A stretch of DNA of 64,000 nucleotides. Source: Mesorhizobium erdmanii USDA 3471. Its GTDB lineage: Bacteria; Pseudomonadota; Alphaproteobacteria; Rhizobiales; Rhizobiaceae. The notes below the pieces were generated by a model. That model worked only from the letters and a program-made list of their open reading frames with translations. It made no database searches and was not told the origin of the DNA. Below are positions 7,787 through 16,288 of the stretch, in pieces. The stretch lies in NCBI RefSeq assembly GCF_000472705.1, contig NZ_KI421453.1:186001-250000 (forward strand), read 5' to 3'. The position numbers were made by a program, and so were the translations under genes. How positions within the stretch are numbered: position 1 is the first letter of the stretch; every line of letters begins with the position of its first letter.

Positions 7787-8511
7787 GCCTGCTGTCCGTC
7801 GAGGATCTGGTTGTCCGGCATGGCCTGCTGCAGGCCGTGCGCGGGGTGAGTTTCAGCATCGAGCGCGGCGAGACGCTGGCGCTGGTCGGCGCCAATGGCG
7901 CCGGCAAGACGACGCTACTCCGGGCAATCGCCGGTGCGCACCAGCCAGCTGCCGGCCGCGTGCTGCTGGACGGCGCCGACCTCACCAACGTGCCATCGCA
8001 CCGGCGCGTCGGCATGGGCATCGCGCTGGTGCCGGAGGGGCGAAAACTTTTCGTGCAGATGACGGTCGAGGAAAACCTTCTGCTCGGCAAGACCGCCGGC
8101 CGGGCAGGCGACTGGAGCGTCGACAGAGTGCTGGAGATGTTCCCCAACCTCAAACCGCGCCGCCACGCCAGGACGGGCCATCTGTCGGGCGGCGAGCAGC
8201 AGGCTACGGCGATCGGCCGGGCGCTGATGAGCAATCCGGACGTGCTTTTGCTCGACGAGGTTTCGCTCGGCCTGTCGCCGCTGGTCGTCGACCGGGTCTA
8301 TGCGGCACTGCAGGGATTGATCGCTTCCGGCACGACGATCATTCTCGTCGAGCAGGACCTCAACCGCGCGCTTTCGGTATCCGACAGGGTGATCTGCATG
8401 CTCGAGGGCCGTGTCGCGCTGGAGGGGTCGAGCAAGGCGGTTTCGCGTGACGAGGTGACGAAAGCCTATTTCGGCCTGCACCGGAAAAGCCCCGGGAGCG
8501 TTCCGGCATGA
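7783..8511 (+). CDS. ABC transporter ATPase, LivF type
   Basis: This is the second ATPase of the aromatic-acid uptake system, 242 residues. Walker A (GANGAGKTT), signature (LSGGEQQATAIGRAL) and Walker B (VLLLDEVSLGLSP) are canonical. The VPEGRKLFVQMTVEENLLLG block is typical of LivF. ATGA overlaps link it to the ATPase before and the permease after, so the four membrane-complex genes are translationally coupled. Confidence 0.9.
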   Translation: MSLLSVEDLVVRHGLLQAVRGVSFSIERGETLALVGANGAGKTTLLRAIAGAHQPAAGRVLLDGADLTNVPSHRRVGMGIALVPEGRKLFVQMTVEENLLLGKTAGRAGDWSVDRVLEMFPNLKPRRHARTGHLSGGEQQATAIGRALMSNPDVLLLDEVSLGLSPLVVDRVYAALQGLIASGTTIILVEQDLNRALSVSDRVICMLEGRVALEGSSKAVSRDEVTKAYFGLHRKSPGSVPA

Positions 8512-9404
8512 GCAACCAGATCATCCAGGGCATTTTGCTCGGCGGCTACTACGCGCTGATCGCCTGCGGCTTGTCTTTCATGTTTTCGGTGATGCGCATC
8601 ATCAACCTCGCCCATGGCAGCCTGGCAGTGTTCGCTGCCTTTGCGCTGTGGTGGCTGGCCTCGCGGTTCCATATATCGCCCTTTGTCGGCCTGCTCATCG
8701 TGCTGCCTTTGATGGCAGCGATCGGCTGGGCGCTGCAGCGCTTCCTGCTCGAGCGCAGCGCGCGCGGCGGGGCGCTGCTGCCGATCCTGACCACGTTTGG
8801 ACTGGCCATCGTCATCGACAACATGCTGTTCGAGCAGTTCGGCGCCGATACGCGCTCGCTGGCGCCCTATATCGGCAGCCTGTCCTATGATTCGTGGGAA
8901 TGGCCGGGCAGCATCTATGTCGGCAAGCTCGCCGTGATCATGTTCGCCAGCGCCGTGATCCTGCTTGGCGGGCTGCAGCTGTTCCTCACCCGCACCCGGC
9001 TCGGGCGCTCGATCCGAGCCACTTCGGAGGATCCCGACACAGCCGGCCTGGTCGGTGTCGATGCGCGCCGCGCCAACGCCATCGCCGCTGCCATCGCCAT
9101 GGTCACGGTCGGGCTTGCCGGTGCCTTCCTCGGCATGCGCGCCACCTTCGATCCCTATGCCGGCGCGCCGCAATTGCTGTTTGCCTTCGAGGCGGCTGTG
9201 ATCGGCGGCGCCGGTTCGCTGTGGGGGACGCTGATCGGCGGCATCGTGCTGGCGCTTGCCCAGACACTCGGCGCGCAAGTGCATCCGCAAGGTTTCCTGA
9301 TTGGCGGCCACGCGATCTTCCTCATCGTTCTGTTCGTGCGGCTCTCGGCATCCGGCCTGGGCCTGCGTGGCCTGCTGCGGCTGCCTTCGCGGAGCGCGTC
9401 ATGA
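8508..9404 (+). CDS. ABC transporter permease, LivH type
   Basis: This inner-membrane permease of 298 residues has about eight hydrophobic helices, starting SNQIIQGILLGGYYALIACG. The LivH-type MRIINLAHGSLAVFAAF segment is near residue 25. The cytoplasmic loop TRLGRSIRATSEDPDTAGLVGVD contacts the ATPases, and FEAAVIGGAGSLWGTLIGG is the conserved C-terminal block. It overlaps its neighbours by ATGA on both sides and would pair with the LivM-type permease encoded next. Confidence 0.9.
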   Translation: MSNQIIQGILLGGYYALIACGLSFMFSVMRIINLAHGSLAVFAAFALWWLASRFHISPFVGLLIVLPLMAAIGWALQRFLLERSARGGALLPILTTFGLAIVIDNMLFEQFGADTRSLAPYIGSLSYDSWEWPGSIYVGKLAVIMFASAVILLGGLQLFLTRTRLGRSIRATSEDPDTAGLVGVDARRANAIAAAIAMVTVGLAGAFLGMRATFDPYAGAPQLLFAFEAAVIGGAGSLWGTLIGGIVLALAQTLGAQVHPQGFLIGGHAIFLIVLFVRLSASGLGLRGLLRLPSRSAS

Positions 9405-10471
9405 GCGCCGCCTCGCCGTCGCCCATTATCGAACGCGGCACGGCGACGTCGCGGATCGCGGCGATCGCGGTCGTGATCATCATCGCGCTGCTCGCAACCG
9501 CACCGCAGTTCCTGTCGGCCGGCGCGGTCGACCGCATGACGGCGCTGTTCATCTATGTGATCCTGGCGGCGATGTGGAACGCGCTGGCCGGCTTTGGCGG
9601 CCTGGTCTCGGTCGGCCAGCAGGTGTTCTTCGGGCTCGGCGCCTATTTCGCCATCCGGCTCGCCGATGCCGGCCTCAACCCTTTCGCTTCGCTCTTCGTT
9701 TCGGCGGTCATTGTCGGCATCGTCTCCTGGCCGCTGTCGCTGTTCATGCTGCGGTTGAGGAACGGCGAGTTCGCCATCGGCATGTGGGTCATCGCGGCGC
9801 TGACGCATCTGCTGGTCAACCTCGACCGGCTGGTGCAAGGCGAGACCGGCACCTCGCTGATCTCGCTCAACGTCTACGACGCTGGCACCAGGCGGACTGT
9901 CATCTACTGGCTGGCGCTGGCGTCGATGACGGCACTGCTCGCCATCCTGTTCGGCCTGCTGCGCGGCAGCACTGGTGCCGCCATCCGCGCCATCCGCGAC
10001 AACGAGGATGCGGCCGCCTCGGTCGGCGTGCGCGTCACCGGCACCAAGCGGCTTTTGTTCGTGCTTGCCGCCTTGGGCATCGGCATTGCCGGCGCGCTGT
10101 GGCTGGCGACCTCGATAACCTTCCAGCCGAAGACCTACTTCAACGTGCAGTGGACCGCCTACATGATCTTCATGGTGCTGGTCGGCGGCATCGGCACGTT
10201 CGAGGGCGCCATCCTCGGCGCGCTGGTTTTCTTCCTGATCGAGACCTGGTTCGGCGGCACCGGCGTCTGGTATCTGGTCGGCCTCGGCGCCACCGCCGTG
10301 CTGTTTTCGCTTTTCCTGCCGCGCGGCCTGTGGGGGACGGTCGAGGAGCGCTTTGGCCTGCACCTGCTGCCGGTCGGCTACCGCGTCAGGCTTCCGGGGA
10401 ACCCTGCAACAGCACTCGGCGATGACGCGCCCCTGCCGCGGCAAACCACGCAGCATCAGGAGAAGGCATGA
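9401..10471 (+). CDS. ABC transporter permease, LivM type
   Basis: This is the second membrane subunit, 356 residues, with about ten hydrophobic segments. The LivM hallmark AGFGGLVSVGQQVFFGLGAYFA is near residue 65 and RAIRDNEDAAASVGV is the ATPase-coupling loop. The open frame extends far upstream, but the ATG at 9401 overlaps the livH-type stop (ATGA) and gives a standard N-terminus. The C-terminal tail of about 30 residues (LGDDAPLPRQTTQHQEKA) is hydrophilic. Its stop overlaps the start of the following dehydrogenase gene, so the catabolic genes continue the same operon. Confidence 0.9.
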   Translation: MSAASPSPIIERGTATSRIAAIAVVIIIALLATAPQFLSAGAVDRMTALFIYVILAAMWNALAGFGGLVSVGQQVFFGLGAYFAIRLADAGLNPFASLFVSAVIVGIVSWPLSLFMLRLRNGEFAIGMWVIAALTHLLVNLDRLVQGETGTSLISLNVYDAGTRRTVIYWLALASMTALLAILFGLLRGSTGAAIRAIRDNEDAAASVGVRVTGTKRLLFVLAALGIGIAGALWLATSITFQPKTYFNVQWTAYMIFMVLVGGIGTFEGAILGALVFFLIETWFGGTGVWYLVGLGATAVLFSLFLPRGLWGTVEERFGLHLLPVGYRVRLPGNPATALGDDAPLPRQTTQHQEKA

Positions 10472-11259
10472 CCATGCTTTTCGGCAAGACCATCCTCATC
10501 ACCGGTGTCGCCTCCGGCATTGGCGCCCGCACGGCGGAGCTCGCCGGCCAACTCGGCGCCGACGTCATCGGCGTCGATGTCCGCGAGCCGGCGGCAGCCG
10601 TCGGCAGTTTCGTCAAAGCCGATATCTCGTCGAAGGCCGGTGTCGACGAGTTGATCGCGCGTCTGCCGCAGCGGATCGATGCGCTCTGCAATGTCGCCGG
10701 GCTCTCCGGCAGCACCGGTGCGGCCTCGACTTTGGCGGTCAATTTCTTTGGGCTGCGGGCACTCTCGGAGGGCGTTGCGCCACGGCTTCGCGAAGGCGGC
10801 GCCATCGTCAACGTCGCCTCGATTGCCGGCTATGGCTGGCGCGCCAATCTCAACCGCGCCGCCTCGATGGTCGCTATCGAGGGTTTTCCCGATGTCGCCG
10901 ATGTGGTCCGCACGCATGCCGTCAGGAACGAGGAGGGCTATCCCGTTTCCAAGGAGTTGCTGCTGCTGTGGACTTTCCGCGCGGCGCATCAGGATCTGTT
11001 CAAACGCCGTGGCATCCGCGTCAATGCGGTCAGCCCCGGCCCGGTCGAGACGCCGATCCTGAAACAGTTCAGAACCGTGCTTGGCGATGCCCGTGTCGAC
11101 AGCGACATTGCCAGGGTCGGCCGCGCCGGCACGTCGGGCGACATCGCGCCGGTCGTGCTGTTCCTGTGCTCGGACGGCGCGCGCTGGATCAACGGTGCCA
11201 ACGTGCCGGTTGACGGTGGCCTCGAAGCGTCGATCAATGCCGAAATGTTCGGCTTCTAA
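10468..11259 (+). CDS. short-chain dehydrogenase, coniferyl-alcohol-dehydrogenase-like
   Basis: This cytoplasmic SDR of 263 residues has the cofactor motif TGVASGIG near residue 13, the NVAGLSG strand, and the catalytic YxxxK as YPVSK. The extended EEGYPVSKELLLLW helix resembles the HsdA/coniferyl-alcohol dehydrogenase branch of SDRs. It overlaps the permease stop by ATGA and precedes an aromatic-type aldehyde dehydrogenase, so together they could oxidise an aromatic alcohol to the acid (for example coniferyl alcohol to ferulate). The exact substrate is inferred from family resemblance and context only. A hydroxysteroid or other alcohol substrate cannot be excluded. Confidence 0.7.
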   Translation: MTMLFGKTILITGVASGIGARTAELAGQLGADVIGVDVREPAAAVGSFVKADISSKAGVDELIARLPQRIDALCNVAGLSGSTGAASTLAVNFFGLRALSEGVAPRLREGGAIVNVASIAGYGWRANLNRAASMVAIEGFPDVADVVRTHAVRNEEGYPVSKELLLLWTFRAAHQDLFKRRGIRVNAVSPGPVETPILKQFRTVLGDARVDSDIARVGRAGTSGDIAPVVLFLCSDGARWINGANVPVDGGLEASINAEMFGF

Positions 11260-11299
11260 TTCAATGAGCGCGCTCCCGATGGAGCGAAGGGAGACCATC

Positions 11300-12745
11300 A
11301 TGGATATCGGACTTCTGATCGACGGCGACAAAAGGGATGCGGCCGGCTCGGCCTCCTACGAGCGCATGGACCCGTTCACTGGCAAACTGGCGACACGCGC
11401 CGCGGCGGCAAGCGTAGCCGACGCCAATGCAGCCGTCGAAGCCGCTGCCGCTGCCTTCGCGACCTGGTCGAAGACCGGTCCCGGCGAGCGCCGCGCCTTG
11501 CTGTCCAAGGCGGCTGACGTCATGGCCTCCAAGGTCGGCGAGTTCACCAAGCTGATGATGGAAGAGACCGGGGCTACCGGCCCCTGGGCGGGCTTCAACG
11601 TCATGCTGGCGGCCAACATGCTGCGCGAGGCAGCAGCGATGACGACGCAGATCTCTGGCGAAATCATCCCCTCGGACAAGCCGGGCACGCTGGCGATGGC
11701 GATCCGCCAACCCGCGGGCGTGTGCCTTGGTATCGCGCCGTGGAATGCGCCGGTCATCCTCGGCACCCGCGCCGTCGCCATGCCGATCGCCTGCGGCAAC
11801 ACGGTGGTGCTGAAAGCTTCGGAAATGTGCCCCGGCACGCATCGGCTGATCGGCCAGGTGCTGGTCGAGGCCGGCCTGCCCAAGGGCGTCATCAATGTCG
11901 TCACCAATGACCCCAGGGACGCCGCCGGCATCGTCGAGACGCTGGTCGCGCACCCTGCCGTCAAGCGCGTCAATTTCACCGGCTCGACCAAGATCGGGCG
12001 GATCATCGCCGAGCTTGCGGGCCGGCATCTGAAGCCGGCGCTGCTCGAGCTCGGCGGCAAGGCGCCGCTGCTGGTACTGGACGACGCCGACATCGACGCC
12101 GCGGTCAGTGCTGCCACCTTCGGCGCCTTCATGCATCAGGGCCAGATCTGCATGTCGACCGAACGGCTGATCGTCGATGAAAAGATCGCTGACGAATTCG
12201 TTTCCAAGCTGGCTGTGCGCGCATCGAAGCTGCCGGCAGGTGACCCGCGCGGCCATGTCGTGCTGGGCTCGCTGATCAGCAGCCAGGCCGCCGACAAGAT
12301 GGAGGAACTCGTCGCGGACGCCGTCGCCAAAGGCGCCAGGCTTGCCGCCGGGGGCAAGCGCACCGGCACGGTGGTCGAGGCAACGCTGCTCGACCATGTC
12401 ACGCCAGCGATGCGCGTCTATGCGGAAGAATCCTTCGGGCCGGTCAAGCCGGTGATCCGCGTCAAGGGCGAGGAGGAAGCCATACGTGTCGCCAACGACA
12501 CCGAATACGGCCTGTCGTCAGCCGTGTTCAGCCGCGACATCAAGCGAGCGATGGCTGTTGCCGCGCGCATCGAAGCCGGCATCTGCCACATCAACGGACC
12601 GACCGTCGGCGACGAGGCGCAGATGCCGTTCGGTGGCGTCAAGGGCTCGGGCTATGGCCGCTTCGGCGGCAAGGCCTCGATCGCCGAGTTTACCGATCTG
12701 CGCTGGGTGACGATCGAGGACCCTGGCCAGCACTATCCGTTCTGA
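11300..12745 (+). CDS. NAD(P)-dependent aromatic aldehyde dehydrogenase (vanillin/salicylaldehyde type)
   Basis: This 481-residue ALDH-superfamily enzyme has the oxyanion Asn in APWNAPVILG, the general base Glu in LELGGKAP, and the catalytic Cys in GQICMST. MHQGQICMSTERLIV and the extreme C-terminus DPGQHYPF resemble vanillin and salicylaldehyde dehydrogenases. I chose the ATG at 11300 behind AGGGAGACC rather than longer in-frame options. It lies 40 bp after the SDR gene in the PcaQ-box transporter operon. Oxidation of vanillin- or coniferaldehyde-type compounds toward protocatechuate is the likely role, but the specific substrate is an inference. Confidence 0.78.
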   Translation: MDIGLLIDGDKRDAAGSASYERMDPFTGKLATRAAAASVADANAAVEAAAAAFATWSKTGPGERRALLSKAADVMASKVGEFTKLMMEETGATGPWAGFNVMLAANMLREAAAMTTQISGEIIPSDKPGTLAMAIRQPAGVCLGIAPWNAPVILGTRAVAMPIACGNTVVLKASEMCPGTHRLIGQVLVEAGLPKGVINVVTNDPRDAAGIVETLVAHPAVKRVNFTGSTKIGRIIAELAGRHLKPALLELGGKAPLLVLDDADIDAAVSAATFGAFMHQGQICMSTERLIVDEKIADEFVSKLAVRASKLPAGDPRGHVVLGSLISSQAADKMEELVADAVAKGARLAAGGKRTGTVVEATLLDHVTPAMRVYAEESFGPVKPVIRVKGEEEAIRVANDTEYGLSSAVFSRDIKRAMAVAARIEAGICHINGPTVGDEAQMPFGGVKGSGYGRFGGKASIAEFTDLRWVTIEDPGQHYPF

Positions 12746-12764
12746 CCCGGTCTCGTCCCGCGGC

Positions 12765-12779
12765 TGACCGTGACGGTCA
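12765..12779. terminator. small hairpin between convergent genes
   Basis: TGACCG-TGA-CGGTCA is a perfect 6-bp stem with a 3-base loop between the stop of the rightward aldehyde dehydrogenase (12745) and the stop of the leftward mutarotase, which lies in the right arm. It could act as a weak bidirectional terminator. No T-run follows. Confidence 0.35.
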
Positions 12780-13703
12780 AACTGCCAGGGACGGCGTGAA
12801 GCGAACGCTGGCGGATTGCATCTGCCCGGGCGCCAGTACGATACAGCCGGTGTCGATGCCGCCCCGCATGCGGTTGAAGGCATCGGTGATGTTGCTGACC
12901 GGCTCGGCGCAGAAGAACGGCTGCCCCCTCGGCGTGTAGAGGACGAGGAAATCGAGCGGCGCCTCGGCCTCGATGTCCAGTTGCCGCCCCTGCTCCGGCC
13001 AGGAAATCCGGGCGCGGCGCGCCCATCCGGTGAAGACCGTGTCGAAGTCAACCTCGGACACGTCAAAGCCGATCGATGGATCGGCCCCGGCCGGGGGCAG
13101 GACGTGGCATGTGGGCAGGACCTCCGTATCCGTCTCCCACATGCCGGACACCGGCGCCTGGACATGCGTCCACGGCGTCGACGGAAAATAGGGATGGAGG
13201 CCAAAGCCAACCGGCATCGGTGCGTCCGACAGGTTGCGCACCATCATGGTCATGCAAAGTATGCCGTCAGCCAGGAAAATCTCTTGCTCGGCCTCATAGC
13301 TCCATGGCCAGGAATCGGCCGCGTGGCGATAGCGCAGGACGACCGTGCTGGCTTCGTGTGTGACAATCGTCCACGGATGACGCCAGCCATGGCCGTGCTC
13401 ATGATGAGGATCGTCGGCGGTCGTGGGAAGCTGGATGGTCCGACCGGCGAATTCGAAACGGCCCTCCCTTATGCGGTTGGAATAGGGGAAGAGCGGAAAG
13501 CAGGCCATGGCGCCGGCATCGCGGCAGCTGACCGCCGCTGCATCCGCCGGGCGCAGCCAGTCCACGGCAGAGCCATTGTGCCACCACCGATACGACGCCA
13601 ACGCGCCGCCGGTCGCCGGAGCAATGTCGACCGTCGCAATGCCGTCGCCGATCGAGACCAGCTCCGTGTGCCGTTCTGCAACGGCTGTGGAATTCTTTGT
13701 CAT
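12777..13703 (-). CDS. aldose 1-epimerase (mutarotase) family protein
   Basis: GalM-type mutarotases interconvert alpha and beta anomers of aldoses. This 308-residue protein shows the substrate-binding FPYSNRIREGRF segment, a HEHGHGWRHPW block with the first catalytic His, GFGLHPYF with the second His, and FFCAEPVSNITDAFN carrying the general-base Glu. The start at 13703 (MTKNSTAV) fits the family better than the longer open frame. It is divergent from a FadR-type regulator and a pentose-oxidising operon, which suggests that it supplies the anomer used by the aldose dehydrogenase at 16289. Confidence 0.85.
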   Translation of the reverse strand: MTKNSTAVAERHTELVSIGDGIATVDIAPATGGALASYRWWHNGSAVDWLRPADAAAVSCRDAGAMACFPLFPYSNRIREGRFEFAGRTIQLPTTADDPHHEHGHGWRHPWTIVTHEASTVVLRYRHAADSWPWSYEAEQEIFLADGILCMTMMVRNLSDAPMPVGFGLHPYFPSTPWTHVQAPVSGMWETDTEVLPTCHVLPPAGADPSIGFDVSEVDFDTVFTGWARRARISWPEQGRQLDIEAEAPLDFLVLYTPRGQPFFCAEPVSNITDAFNRMRGGIDTGCIVLAPGQMQSASVRFTPSLAV

Positions 13704-13758
13704 CGGCACGTCCCATCCCTTGACTCCGATCACCATAGCGATAAGACATATCATATGA
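13704..13758. promoter_or_regulatory. divergent promoter region, mutarotase / FadR-type regulator
   Basis: Only 51 bp separate the two divergent start codons. The stretch has a TTGACT at 13719-13724 that could serve as a rightward -35. An AT-rich patch ends in the perfect palindrome TCATATGA (13751-13758), which overlaps the regulator's ATG. That would suit an autoregulatory GntR/FadR operator. No clear -10 was found, so this is a weak call. Confidence 0.35.
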
Positions 13759-14555
13759 ATAGTATGAAGAATAAGAAATCTTTCAGCACGGCGCGCACGT
13801 CAAGGGTGGCGGTGGCGGTTTCCAGCGGCTCCACCGCGCTGCACGCAACTGTCGTCGAGCAGATCGGCTTGCGCATCGTGCAAGGTGACTTCCTGCCTGG
13901 CGAGGCGCTGCCCAACGCCGACGATTCCAGCGAGATGCTGGGGGTCAGCCGCACGGTGCTGCGCGAGGCGATCAAGGTGCTGGCCGGCAAGGGGCTGGTC
14001 GAATCGCGGCCAAAGACCGGGACACGCGTGCGCCCGCGCTCCGATTGGAATTTCCTCGATCCGGACGTGCTGTCGTGGCGCTACGCCGGCGGCGTCAGTG
14101 CCGACGATAGCCGCGCACTGTTCGAATTGCGCCGCGCCATCGAGCCGATGTCGGCGGCACTCGCCGCCCAGCGGGCCACCCGTGAGCAGATCGCCGAGAT
14201 TCAGGCAGCGCTGGCTGAAATGGAAGCTGTCGTCGATGATGGCGACCGCTTCGCCAAGCCCGATCTTTTGTTCCACCAGACCATTTTGCGCATGACCGGC
14301 AACGAGCTGATCGGCTCGCTGGCGGCACTGGTCGAAACCGCGCTGGTGATGAGCTTTCGCCTTTCCAACGACAATCCGGAAGGGCAGCGCCACTCCTTGC
14401 CGCTGCATCGCGAGGTGGCCGAGAAGATCGCCACCGGTGACGCTCTCGGTGCGCAAAAAGCGCTGCTGGTGCTCATCGACAATGCCGAGGACGACGTGCG
14501 CCGCAGCGTGGAGAACCGCAACAGACGCCGCCAGGATCGGGAACAGAAATCGTGA
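13755..14555 (+). CDS. FadR-subfamily GntR transcriptional regulator
   Basis: This 266-residue regulator has an N-terminal winged HTH (about residues 28-98, including LGVSRTVLREAIKVLAGKGL and the wing SRPKTGTRV) and an all-helical FCD effector domain. That domain contains ELRRAIEPMSAALAA and the metal/ligand His positions LLFHQTILRMTGN and PLHREV. FadR-type regulators with this layout commonly repress sugar-acid operons. Its stop overlaps the GTG start of the dehydratase gene, so it heads that operon and is probably autoregulated. It starts with a short Ser/Lys-rich tail (MNSMKNKKSFSTARTS). Confidence 0.88.
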   Translation: MNSMKNKKSFSTARTSRVAVAVSSGSTALHATVVEQIGLRIVQGDFLPGEALPNADDSSEMLGVSRTVLREAIKVLAGKGLVESRPKTGTRVRPRSDWNFLDPDVLSWRYAGGVSADDSRALFELRRAIEPMSAALAAQRATREQIAEIQAALAEMEAVVDDGDRFAKPDLLFHQTILRMTGNELIGSLAALVETALVMSFRLSNDNPEGQRHSLPLHREVAEKIATGDALGAQKALLVLIDNAEDDVRRSVENRNRRRQDREQKS

Positions 14556-16279
14556 CCGAGACCAAACGTAAACTGCGGTCCGAAGCCTGGTTCGGCGGTG
14601 AAGGCAAGAACGCCTTCATGCACCGCAGCTGGATGAAGAACCAGGGCATACCGGCCGACGCTTTCGACGGCCGCCCGGTGATCGGCATCTGCAACACCTG
14701 GTCGGAATTGACGCCGTGCAACGCGCATCTGCGGGCGCTCGCCGATCACGTCAAGCGCGGTGTCTACGAGGCTGGCGGCCTGCCGCTGGAATTTCCGGTG
14801 ATGTCTCTGGGTGAGAGCAACATGCGCCCCACCGCCATGCTGTTCCGCAACCTGGTCAGCATGGATGTCGAGGAATCCATCCGTGGCAATCCGGTCGACG
14901 GTGTCATCCTGCTGGTCGGCTGCGACAAGACCACTCCGGCGCTCCTGATGGGGGCCGCCTCGTGCAACCTGCCGACCATCACCGTGTCCGGCGGACCGAT
15001 GCTCAACGGCAAGTTCCGCGGACAGGATATCGGCTCGGGCACCCATGTCTGGAAATTCGCCGAAGAGGTGAAGGCCGGCCGCATGCCGGTCGCCGACTTC
15101 CTCGCCGCCGAACAGGGCCAGAGCCGTTCGGCGGGCAGCTGCATGACGATGGGCACGGCCTCGACCATGGCCAGCATGGTGGAAGCCCTCGGCATCGGCA
15201 TGCCGGACAATGCCGCGATCCCGGCGGTGGATTCGCGCCGAGGCGTGCTCGCCCAGCTGGCCGGACGCCAGATCGTCGATCTGGTGCGCCGCGACGTGAC
15301 GATCGCGCAAATCCTCACCAGGCAAGCGTTCGAGAACGCCATCCGCGTCAATGGCGCGATCGGCGGCTCGACCAATGCGGTGCTGCACCTAATCGCTATC
15401 GCCAACCGGGTGGGCGTCGACCTCAGCCTCGAGGACTGGGATCGCCTTGGCCGCGACGTTCCGACCATCGTCGACCTGATGCCGTCGGGCCGGTTCCTGA
15501 TGGAAGATTTCTACTATGCCGGGGGGCTGGCTGCGGTCATGGCGTCGCTTGATGAAGTGGGGCTTCTTCATCGCGACGTCATGACCGTGAGCGACAAGAC
15601 GATCGGTGAATTGATCGACGGGGCGCCCAACTACAACCGCGAGGTGATCCGGCCGCTGAGCGAGCCGCTGACCGAGCAAGGCGGCATCTCGATCCTGCGC
15701 GGCAATCTGGCGCCCAACGGGGCGGTCATCAAGCCATCGGCGGCGACCCCGGAACTGATGCAGCATCGCGGCAAGGCCGTCGTCTTCGAGAACATCGAGC
15801 ATTACTACGCGCGCATCGACGATCCGGAACTGGAGATCGACGCCTCCTCGGTGATGGTGCTGAAGAACTGCGGACCGCGTGGCTATCCAGGGATGGCCGA
15901 GGTCGGCAACATGCCGCTGCCGGCCAAACTGCTCAAGCTAGGCGTCTCCGACATGGTGCGCATCTCGGACGCACGCATGAGCGGCACCGCCTATGGCACG
16001 GTGGTGCTGCATGTGGCGCCGGAGGCCGCGGCGGGCGGCGCGCTGGCGCTGGTGCGCGATGGCGATCTCATCGAACTCGACGTCGCCGGTCGCCGCCTGG
16101 AACTGCTGGTATCGGACGAGGAACTGGCGATCCGCCGCCGCGACTGGAAGCCGCCGGCGCCGCCCGAAGGCGGCTACCAGAGCCTCTATGTCGAGCGCGT
16201 GCTGCAGGCCGACAAAGGTTGCGATTTCGACTTCCTCGTCGGCCGGCGCGATGCCGGCATTCCCCGGCATTCCCACTAG
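14552..16279 (+). CDS. IlvD/Edd-family sugar-acid dehydratase, probable pentonate (L-arabonate/D-xylonate) dehydratase
   Basis: This 575-residue dehydratase converts an aldonic acid to its 2-keto-3-deoxy derivative using an Fe-S cluster. Cluster cysteines are visible in GICNTWSELTPCN, VGCDKTTPALLMGAASC and GSCMTMGTASTM; NMRPTAMLFRN and MVRISDARMSGTAYGT are conserved in the family. The sequence closely resembles the Rhizobium leguminosarum L-arabinonate dehydratase as I recall it (NGKFRGQDIGSGTHVWKF, DLMPSGRFLMEDFYYAGGL). It starts with GTG at 14552, overlapping the regulator stop (GTGA). With the following aldose dehydrogenase and AraD1 genes it forms a non-phosphorylating pentose route; which pentose is not decided by the sequence. 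Confidence 0.85.
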   Translation: MTETKRKLRSEAWFGGEGKNAFMHRSWMKNQGIPADAFDGRPVIGICNTWSELTPCNAHLRALADHVKRGVYEAGGLPLEFPVMSLGESNMRPTAMLFRNLVSMDVEESIRGNPVDGVILLVGCDKTTPALLMGAASCNLPTITVSGGPMLNGKFRGQDIGSGTHVWKFAEEVKAGRMPVADFLAAEQGQSRSAGSCMTMGTASTMASMVEALGIGMPDNAAIPAVDSRRGVLAQLAGRQIVDLVRRDVTIAQILTRQAFENAIRVNGAIGGSTNAVLHLIAIANRVGVDLSLEDWDRLGRDVPTIVDLMPSGRFLMEDFYYAGGLAAVMASLDEVGLLHRDVMTVSDKTIGELIDGAPNYNREVIRPLSEPLTEQGGISILRGNLAPNGAVIKPSAATPELMQHRGKAVVFENIEHYYARIDDPELEIDASSVMVLKNCGPRGYPGMAEVGNMPLPAKLLKLGVSDMVRISDARMSGTAYGTVVLHVAPEAAAGGALALVRDGDLIELDVAGRRLELLVSDEELAIRRRDWKPPAPPEGGYQSLYVERVLQADKGCDFDFLVGRRDAGIPRHSH

Positions 16280-16288
16280 AGGCGCGAG

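Noticed and set aside
9155..10456. A 433-codon minus-strand frame opposite the LivH/LivM permease genes
   Set aside because: The composition (Gln/Arg/Asp-rich with no motif) mirrors the codon pattern of the permease genes; no ribosome-binding site or family signature.
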